Source of the DNA: Paenibacillus ihumii
GTDB taxonomy: Bacteria; Bacillota; Bacilli; Paenibacillales; Paenibacillaceae
Length of the DNA stretch: 64,000 nt
Direction: 5' to 3'
Assembly: GCF_001403875.1 (NCBI RefSeq)
Contig: NZ_LN884298.1
Location: 62,001 to 126,000 of the forward strand
Notes under the pieces: model-generated
What the model saw: only the letters and a program-made list of their open reading frames with translations
Told to the model about the DNA's origin: nothing
The model's database searches: none
Part shown: piece by piece, positions 57,950-64,000 of the stretch
How the letters are laid out: the number at the start of each line of letters is the position of its first letter
Numbering within the stretch: the first letter of the stretch is position 1
Program-made: the position numbers and the translations under genes

Positions 57950-58840
57950 CTACCTTATAAAATCCAACAAAGATGTCTGCATAATTCTAGCTCCCGTGGA
58001 GAGTGCAGCCTGCAGCACGTTTTCCTTCATTTTCAAATTCATAATCGCCTCGGAAAAATCTACGTCAGCAACGTTAGAGCGCTGTTCCTTTATACTTACC
58101 TGCTCCCCTTGGATTCGATTGTCCATTAAATCAAATCTATTCATGCGCGCCCCAATCTCAGCCCAACTGATAGCCATATGGTCTGTAGCCGCGTCAATCT
58201 TGTCTACACTTGCTGAAATACCCTCTACATTGTTCGAGTCCAATGCGGATATAAGTTCGTCCAATACGCCAAAGACATTATTGGGCGAATTAGCTTCACC
58301 AAAAACAATCTCGCCCGTAATGCTTACCGGAACCTTAACAGCCGGGCTAACATTCAAGTAATACAATCCCGGGTCAGTGTTTTCGCCTGCGGCTCCATTC
58401 ACGGTGTAAGGCGCCTGATCGGTTTTTTGGCCATTAAAAAGGTACCGGCCGTTATAGGTGCTGTTTCCGATCGTCACCATTTGCTCTTTCAATTGTTTAA
58501 CTTCAGCAGAAATTGTTTGTCTTTGCTGAGAATCCAGCGTCCCATTGGCTCCCTGCAGAGCCAGTGTTCTCACCCGTTTCAACACGTCTGAGGCCTGCTG
58601 CATTAAGGAATCCATCGTCTTCAAAATCTCGGTTCCTGTCTGAGCATTCATCAGAAACTCTTCGCTTCTAGCGAGGTCTGTGTCATAGCGCATTTGGTAG
58701 CCGACGCCTACAGGATCGTCACTCGGCTTGCTGATCCGCTGGCCTGTCGCCAGCTCCTGCTGTCCTTGCGTCATAGCAAAGTTAATATTGCGCAAATTAC
58801 GCAGCAACTGGATGTTTTGCATTGAACCTGTTACACGCAT
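57950..58840 (-). CDS. flgL: flagellar hook-filament junction protein FlgL
   Basis: A 296-residue HAP3. Flagellin-like N-terminus (MRVTGSMQNIQLLRNLRNINFAMTQGQQELATGQRISKPSDDPVGV) and C-terminal helix (VADVDFSEAIMNLKMKENVLQAALSTGARIMQTSLLDFIR) are both present. It joins FlgK to the filament. It lies 27 bases after flgK in one transcript. Confidence 0.96.
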   Translation of the reverse strand: MRVTGSMQNIQLLRNLRNINFAMTQGQQELATGQRISKPSDDPVGVGYQMRYDTDLARSEEFLMNAQTGTEILKTMDSLMQQASDVLKRVRTLALQGANGTLDSQQRQTISAEVKQLKEQMVTIGNSTYNGRYLFNGQKTDQAPYTVNGAAGENTDPGLYYLNVSPAVKVPVSITGEIVFGEANSPNNVFGVLDELISALDSNNVEGISASVDKIDAATDHMAISWAEIGARMNRFDLMDNRIQGEQVSIKEQRSNVADVDFSEAIMNLKMKENVLQAALSTGARIMQTSLLDFIR

Positions 58841-58867
58841 ACTGATTTAGCCTCCTACTCCTTATCA

Positions 58868-60439
58868 TTACCTTCCAACGTGACCCATTTGGTTAATAAT
58901 ACGGTCAAGCATTTCATCTACCGCTGTCATATTACGTGCCGCTGCATTGTAGGCTTGCTGAAAGCGGATCATATCCGCGAATTCTTCGTCTAGAGAGACG
59001 CCGCTGACCGATTGGCGCTGCATTTGCAGGTTATCCGTCATGCTGTACTGATTCTCATAATTCCGGAGCGTATTGCTTGCCCGGATTCCCAAATCGCCAA
59101 TCAGCGCTCGGAAGTAGTCGTCCGTAGAGCCTGTGGAGAGGGATGTTAGATTCGCCGGGAAGGTAAACAAGGCGTCACGCATTGATGCTAGAGCGTTGGC
59201 AATATCGCTATTCCCCCGAATGACCTTGTTAACTCCGTTTACATTCTCGTATTTAGAGGATGCTGCGATATTATTGGTATTACTAATAATGGCCGGGTTC
59301 ACCCGAATGTCATCAATCGTAAATCCTCCCCCGGTCGAGACAAAGAATGGAATGCCTGAAGCCGGTGGGTCGGTTAGGGAGTAACCCAGTTGATGCAGAC
59401 CATTGAAGCCTTTGACCATTACATCCACAGATGAGGTGATCGTGGAGCCAGCTGGAATATTTTGGCCTGCCGGAATAACCGTACCGCCTTCCAGAGTGAC
59501 GTCATTAAGAGCCACCATATCCTGGGAAGCAATATATCCATTACTAAGAGTAACCTTAACATCCCCTGTAACGAGCGTGCTCACCAATGCGTTCAATTGA
59601 TTGCGAATAGTAGTTGTCTCTTCCAGCGATCTCGTATAGCCATTGAGCTGCCCTGCCGTGGCTGTCGCTGCATTGGCTGCCGTTAAGTAAGTGACGTTCT
59701 CCCCATCCAGCACGTTTACTCCTGCTGAAGTCAGGCTAACCATACCGTTTTCGTTCTCCACAAATTGAACATCAACGATCGTAGATAATTGGTCTATCAG
59801 CAAATCCCTCTGATCGCGGTAATCGTTGGCATTGTCCCCAAAGCTTTCATTGTCTCGAATAAGGACATTCAGTCGGGCAATATTGTCGAGAATATTGTTA
59901 GCTTCCATGACCTTCTTGTCGATGTTTGCCGTTAGATCACTAGTTAAATTATTCAAAGCACTGCTTATATGCTGCAGCGTATCCGTCAGGTTGCTCGCTG
60001 CTCCAGCAACGGCTACCCGGGCACTTAGGAGAGAGGGATCGCGGTTAAGCGTCTCCCAAGCGTTCCAAAAGTCATCCATGACCTTGCTAAGACCGCTTCC
60101 CGAGGGCTCGTTCAAAATGCTTTGAATTGAAACCATCGTTGAATTCAGCACTTCCCAGGAGCCAAGGTACTGGTTCTCACGCCGGAATTGCGTATCCAGG
60201 AAGCTATCTCGAATTCGAGTGATACTTCCATACTCAACACCCGTCCCAAGCATCCCTGGCTGCTGACTTCTCGTCATCCCCATAGCCCAGATTGGCCGCG
60301 CTTCCGTTGTATTTACACGCTGGCGCGTATAACCCTCTGTACCCGCATTAGCGATGTTATGTCCCAGCGTCTGCATTGAAGTTGTATTAACGAATAACGC
60401 CCGCTTACTCGTCTCTAATCCATGAAATGTGGAGGTCAT
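58868..60439 (-). CDS. flgK: flagellar hook-associated protein FlgK
   Basis: A 523-residue HAP1. The N-terminal motif SKRALFVNTTSMQTLGHNIANAGTEGYTRQRV and C-terminal helix (FADMIRFQQAYNAAARNMTAVDEMLDRIINQMG) are complete. AGGAG seven bases before ATG 60439 is the preferred start among three close ATGs. The 286-base gap to flgN holds no gene or clear promoter. Confidence 0.96.
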   Translation of the reverse strand: MTSTFHGLETSKRALFVNTTSMQTLGHNIANAGTEGYTRQRVNTTEARPIWAMGMTRSQQPGMLGTGVEYGSITRIRDSFLDTQFRRENQYLGSWEVLNSTMVSIQSILNEPSGSGLSKVMDDFWNAWETLNRDPSLLSARVAVAGAASNLTDTLQHISSALNNLTSDLTANIDKKVMEANNILDNIARLNVLIRDNESFGDNANDYRDQRDLLIDQLSTIVDVQFVENENGMVSLTSAGVNVLDGENVTYLTAANAATATAGQLNGYTRSLEETTTIRNQLNALVSTLVTGDVKVTLSNGYIASQDMVALNDVTLEGGTVIPAGQNIPAGSTITSSVDVMVKGFNGLHQLGYSLTDPPASGIPFFVSTGGGFTIDDIRVNPAIISNTNNIAASSKYENVNGVNKVIRGNSDIANALASMRDALFTFPANLTSLSTGSTDDYFRALIGDLGIRASNTLRNYENQYSMTDNLQMQRQSVSGVSLDEEFADMIRFQQAYNAAARNMTAVDEMLDRIINQMGHVGR

Positions 60440-60725
60440 CATCATTCTCCTTTATAGATGTTGTTCAAAAAGCCCGCTCAACATCGATTTATATATTTAT
60501 CCGGGCCAGTCTTGGCTTTCGAAGCATGCTCATCCAAAACATTCCGGGTGCTTACATAGCTTCTCCAACGCTTGCTTCTGCCGCAATCGTTTTCCCTGAA
60601 AGCGTGTAACTGTGCTTCTAAGGCCCTGTTTCATTCAAAGCTAAAACATATATAATAAACGACATCAAAAGCATACGCTCCGATGCTGATCATTTATTTT
60701 GAACTAGCACTTATATCGTCAAAGC

Positions 60726-61226
60726 TTAAGCTCTCGTATCAAAGCTGCTTCTCGCCGAGGTTCTTCTTTCCTGCTGCTGGGGAGGGGCATAAGTGGCCTC
60801 TTCGTCCATGCCGCCCACCATCAAGTTTAGAGAAAAGTCGATAAAAGAAAGCGACTGGTCGATCAAGCTTTGATTTAACGTATTAATTTGCTTGAGCTTG
60901 CTTAAGCGATCACTCAGCTTGTTTTGAATTTCGGAAAGAGCCCGTTTCTCCTCTGGATCAAATACTAAACGCAGCAATTCCGTAATGGTTAATTCCAATC
61001 GGGATTTAATTCCCTTAGATTGCAAAAAAGCTTGCGCGGATGCCAGGATTTGCTTCTCCTGCTCCTCAATGCCTTTAAGCATTTTGGATTCCTTAGAAAT
61101 TGTACGAACTAATCCTTCGTACTCATTGCTTATAATAGCTTGCTTCTTCTCCAGCATCACTTCAAGCAATGCTTCATAACGCTGATCCATCTGTTCCAAT
61201 GCATCAATCAAATCTTGAACTGACAT
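60726..61226 (-). CDS. flgN: FlgN-family export chaperone
   Basis: A 166-residue helical protein (B. subtilis YvyG) that escorts FlgK and FlgL to export. N-terminal DALEQMDQRYEALLEVMLEKKQAI and middle helix patterns fit FlgN; the tail (QQERRTSARSSFDTRA) is polar and disordered. It lies 9 bases after flgM and 280 bases before flgK. Confidence 0.9.
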   Translation of the reverse strand: MSVQDLIDALEQMDQRYEALLEVMLEKKQAIISNEYEGLVRTISKESKMLKGIEEQEKQILASAQAFLQSKGIKSRLELTITELLRLVFDPEEKRALSEIQNKLSDRLSKLKQINTLNQSLIDQSLSFIDFSLNLMVGGMDEEATYAPPQQQERRTSARSSFDTRA

Positions 61227-61235
61227 AGCCGCCCC

Positions 61236-61520
61236 CTACTTCTCAGTCATCGACTTAAAATACGGAACGAGCTTCTCCGCCAGCTTGCCAGCATCGACAT
61301 GATACGTGCCAGAGGATACCTGGGCTTTAAGCTCTTCTATCCGTTCCAAGCGCCGCGGATCCTGTGCCTTCTCCTGTGCCTGCAGCAGCTCCATCGCCTC
61401 CGTTGAGATGGTCACCTCATCCTTGCGTCGTGCTTTGCTGTATGTTTCTTGACGCTGCGAATCAATATGACGATTATAGTTATTAATTGCTCCGACCCGT
61501 CCTGTTTCGTTGATCTTCAT
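61236..61520 (-). CDS. flgM: anti-sigma-D factor FlgM
   Basis: A 94-residue protein that holds sigma-D until the hook is finished and it is exported. The C-terminal sigma-binding helix region (RIEELKAQVSSGTYHVDAGKLAEKLVPYF) is intact and the N-terminal KINETGRVGAINNYN is typical of Bacillota FlgM. ATG 61520 after AAAGGTGG is preferred to the GTG three codons earlier. It has a sigma-D-type promoter overlapping a terminator. Confidence 0.94.
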   Translation of the reverse strand: MKINETGRVGAINNYNRHIDSQRQETYSKARRKDEVTISTEAMELLQAQEKAQDPRRLERIEELKAQVSSGTYHVDAGKLAEKLVPYFKSMTEK

Positions 61521-61543
61521 GGGCCCCACCTTTCTTTCTAATC

Positions 61544-61576
61544 AAAAAAACCGATAATCTTTAATAAGTTTATCGG
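61544..61576 (-). terminator. terminator upstream of flgM
   Basis: Minus-strand CCGATAA and TTATCGG form a 7-bp stem around a 12-base loop followed by seven Ts. It would stop transcripts arriving from yvyF/comFC. Its 5' arm overlaps the sigma-D -10 box of flgM. Confidence 0.75.
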
Positions 61577-61596
61577 CGTTGGTTGAATCATTGTTA
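61570..61596 (-). promoter_or_regulatory. sigma-D-type promoter of flgM
   Basis: Minus-strand TAAC (61596-61593), 15-base spacer, GCCGATAA (61577-61570); one mismatch in the -35 and one in the -10 relative to TAAA/GCCGATAT. Transcripts starting here lack the 5' arm of the terminator stem and so would read through into flgM. Confidence 0.65.
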
Positions 61597-61655
61597 ATAG
61601 CGAACTATAGGTTTATTTATATTATTGTAGCATTATTTCGGTTCTTTACGCACGA

Positions 61656-62072
61656 TTAGTTGCGGAATTTGTCGACAGCGCCGTATGCGCCACTGCCTTT
61701 CCGATCGGCAGTTCCATCTTGCTCATTTCCTAATCCCTCTCTCGCCGCACCAGCAAAATCCCGCGTTAATCGAGTGCGACACGAATCGCACATGTTATTC
61801 TGGCGAATAAGAACTCCGCATACTTCGCAAGGGTACATCATATTGGGATTGTCAGCTACGGTAATGCGTCCCTCTTTAATAAACTTCGTTATCTGCTTAA
61901 TCGAGACGCCTGTCGCTTCCGAAACTTCTTGAATGGTAGCCATTTTTTCTTCGCGCAAAAATTTCAGACATTTCTCATACTCTTGCTCAATTTCTTTAAT
62001 ACAGGAAGGACAGATGTCTCTGAAATTATTGGCGAACAGTTTGCCGCAGCGCGGACAATTGCCTAAATTCAT
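61656..62072 (-). CDS. yvyF: YvyF/TIGR03826-type flagellar operon protein
   Basis: A 138-residue protein with two CxxC zinc-finger pairs (CPRCGKLF / CPSCIKEI near the start; CEVCGVLIRQNNMCDSC later) flanking a helix-turn-helix-like middle (ATIQEVSEATGVSIKQITKFIKEG). AGGGGG before ATG 62072 sets the start. Same slot as B. subtilis yvyF between comFC and flgM. The role is not established; the fold suggests nucleic-acid or regulator binding. Confidence 0.88.
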   Translation of the reverse strand: MNLGNCPRCGKLFANNFRDICPSCIKEIEQEYEKCLKFLREEKMATIQEVSEATGVSIKQITKFIKEGRITVADNPNMMYPCEVCGVLIRQNNMCDSCRTRLTRDFAGAAREGLGNEQDGTADRKGSGAYGAVDKFRN

Positions 62073-62180
62073 AACTATTCCCCCTACTACTCCATTCATA
62101 AAGCCATTTATGATAGATTACCTTATTTTAGGGGCGTTCGTCCATAATTTCGTACAAAAGTACTGATATTTTGCTATACT

Positions 62181-63095
62181 TTAGGACCTTGCCCAAGTTA
62201 GCCCGTATATTTCCCCGCAATATCCCAGCTCGGCACAGCTGTGCTGCAGTACAGCTGCGCAAGCATTCATTGTACTTCCCGTTGTATACACATCGTCCAC
62301 CAGCAGCAAACGGATCCCCTTTTCCTGGTCAATCCGCACTCTCCCGGGCCTTAAAATTATCCTTCCCAGCTGCTCAGCTGCATGGGGTAAGGCCTGAAAT
62401 ACGCCTTGCATGCTTTTGAGCCTTTCATTTCTGCTCTTGAAGCTTTGCTTGCCGGTATGCCGAACACGGGCTAAAAGATGCAACAACGGCAAGCTTCTCC
62501 CCCTATTTCCCCCAGCTAAAGCTGCTCCTCTAGCCAGTTCTTCTGCTTGATTAAATCCGCGTTCTCCCCATCTTTCTTCACTCAGCGGAACGAAAGTCAC
62601 CGCATCGAAAAATGCCCCCCGCAACCCAAGCTCTTTCTTCATTTGCTCCAGAGCTCGGCCCATCATTCTCGCCAGTACTGCGCTATAAGCTTCATGACCC
62701 CGGTATTTATACAGAGCGAGCCATTGGCGCATAGCGGCATTATAGGCCACGCTGCTGCGGTTCATAACCAAAGGACGCTGTATGTCTCCGCCCCGGCTGC
62801 AATCCGGGCAGCCGACATGTCGGCCGCAGACAGGGCACCGCGGATCGATGATCCAGGGAATGCTCGCATAGCATGTCAGGCATAACTCAGGATAGCCGGG
62901 AACCTCCACAGAGATCCTTTTGCCGCAAGCCAAACAAGAGTCTCCTGTCCGAGCCAGCAATTGATGGATTGGCCGCAGCATCCCTGACAAGAACTGATTA
63001 AGGCGGCCGGAAAGCAGGGGCAAAGCGTCTGCACAATTTCTGTGCAGGCTCCATTCTAACTCGTTATCACGCTCAGCGTTACATCTTACTATCAC
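62181..63095 (-). CDS. comFC: ComFC-family phosphoribosyltransferase-like protein
   Basis: A 304-residue protein of the ComF/GntX family used in DNA uptake. An N-terminal zinc ribbon (SCLACGKRI / CLTCYASI, then CPVCGRHVGC) precedes a phosphoribosyltransferase-type domain whose PRPP motif is LLLVDDVYTTGSTMNAC near the C-terminus. AAAGGAGG seven bases before GTG 63095 fixes the start. A 50-residue lead-in before the first zinc motif is longer than usual. No comFA is found upstream within the window; the next 0.9 kb is repeats. Confidence 0.9.
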   Translation of the reverse strand: MIVRCNAERDNELEWSLHRNCADALPLLSGRLNQFLSGMLRPIHQLLARTGDSCLACGKRISVEVPGYPELCLTCYASIPWIIDPRCPVCGRHVGCPDCSRGGDIQRPLVMNRSSVAYNAAMRQWLALYKYRGHEAYSAVLARMMGRALEQMKKELGLRGAFFDAVTFVPLSEERWGERGFNQAEELARGAALAGGNRGRSLPLLHLLARVRHTGKQSFKSRNERLKSMQGVFQALPHAAEQLGRIILRPGRVRIDQEKGIRLLLVDDVYTTGSTMNACAAVLQHSCAELGYCGEIYGLTWARS

Positions 63096-63299
63096 GGCTG
63101 ATCCTCCTTTTACTCTTATTCACGTTGGATTACCTGCACAGCTTAAATCGCGGCGTATGCTAGACCGCGGCCATCTATGGGCCAATAATGCATACCGCAG
63201 CTAATTAGAAGCGTCTGCAAGCGATTAGATAGCCTAGAAAACACGCGCGAAGCAGCCCCCGGATCGTTGATTACTACGCACCGTAAATAGGTTAACGAA

Positions 63300-63810
63300 A
63301 AAATTAAAAAGTTAAATGAACGGCTTCATACGTTGACTGCATGCATCCTTTAGCTGCCATAATTCGGGGCCGATCCACACATATTGAGGTCGTTTTTACC
63401 TGTTGCTTACATATAAGGCAACTATATACCCGACTGCATATGTAAGGACTTATGTACCTCCCCCACTGCTTAGTAGGCTTAGGCCGCTCATGTACCTGCT
63501 GCTTCATTATGTTGGGCTACTTATGTACCCGCTGCTTACATGGCTGGGTTACTTATGTAGCTGCTGTTTTATATGTTGAGCTACTCATGCACCCGCTCCA
63601 TTACATGCTGGGCTACTTATGTAGCTGCTGTTTCATATACTTAGGTCACTCATGCTCTTGATATGCTTAGGGCACTCATGCTCTACTGCTTAATATGCTT
63701 AGGGCACTCATGCTCTACTGCTTAATATGCTTAGGGCACCCATGCATGCTAGCTCTACTGCTACACATGTTGCGCTTACTTATGTAGCTAGCTGCCTTAA
63801 ATATAAGGCT
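63300..63810. repeat. repeat-rich gene-free tail of the window
   Basis: Between about 63440 and 63800 degenerate units of roughly 32-37 bases recur (GGGCTACTTATGTACCCGCT, then GTTACTTATGTAGCTGCTGT). Three near-exact 32-base units begin with ATATGCTTAGGGCACTC at 63661, 63693 and 63725. No supportable gene, promoter or RNA lies from 63096 to 64000; frames here are short and repeat-derived. Confidence 0.75.
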
Positions 63811-64000
63811 ACTGCTCGTGTTGAGCTGTTCCATATGCCGATAAACATAACAATTACTCCTGTTCAGCCAGGCTGCGCCAGGTCCACGGCGTCAAGTCGG
63901 ACGCAAACATAAAAGTACTTCTGTTGTAAGCTCCAGCTCTCTAGCTATCTCACTCTTTAGCTCTTGTAACCATTTGTGATACTGAGTCACTCCTATAAAA

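Noticed and set aside
63420..63800. CRISPR array
   Set aside because: Units are contiguous and lack unique spacers; no cas genes are present. The same applies to the arrays at 13063, 24890 and 25619.

Overview
The window looks like a chromosomal segment of a Paenibacillus-type bacterium (Bacillota). Three things point there: the block comFC-flgM-flgN-flgK-flgL-fliW-csrA-hag together with hpf-secA-prfB, the aldotetraouronate-type sugar operon run by a YesM/YesN two-component pair, and intergenic DNA rich in short degenerate repeats. Nearly every gene lies on the minus strand; only the first two (a 5'-truncated VanW protein and a CynX/NimT-type transporter) are on the plus strand.

Layout. 1-2.9 kb: VanW protein and MFS transporter. 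3.0-3.75 kb: a bactofilin gene broken by a one-base frameshift. 3.9-12.8 kb: a glucuronoxylan-oligomer operon (two ABC permeases, YesM kinase, lipoprotein binding protein, YesN regulator, GH67 alpha-glucuronidase) with no ATPase gene. 12.9-13.7 kb: repeats. 13.7-15.7 kb: a chemoreceptor. 16.3-24.7 kb: the complete arginine operon argCJBDFGH behind a promoter flanked by two ARG-box-like sites. 26-32 kb: yitT, prfB (with its programmed frameshift), secA, hpf and a cold-shock gene.

32.25-53.15 kb is an AT-richer island between hag and the csp-hpf-secA block, at a place where Bacillus subtilis has no such insert. It encodes flagellin glycosylation: a pseudaminic/legionaminic-type nonulosonate pathway (PseB, PseC, a PseH-like GNAT, PseI, an SpsF/PseF-like cytidylyltransferase), UDP-glucose dehydrogenase, three glycosyltransferases, and the Maf transferase beside flagellin. 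It also holds several unusual fusions. One is an SDR/ATP-grasp protein whose SDR half has Cys in place of the catalytic Tyr. Another combines a methyltransferase and a pyruvyltransferase-like domain. Four otherwise unrelated enzymes carry the same roughly 85-residue Rossmann-like module (an FGA..xG motif, then DNDxxKWG). This shared module is my best candidate for something undescribed.

53.2-63.1 kb is the late flagellar block: hag, fliT-like, fliS, fliD, flaG, csrA, fliW, a DUF6470 gene, flgL, flgK, flgN, flgM, yvyF and comFC. Sigma-D-type promoters can be read before hag, before the Maf operon and before flgM. The hag leader has a hairpin presenting a GGA in its loop and a second GGA over the ribosome site, as expected for CsrA repression relieved by FliW; both regulator genes are in the window. 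The last 0.9 kb is repeat-rich and gene-free. All family assignments come from reading motifs; no database search was run.
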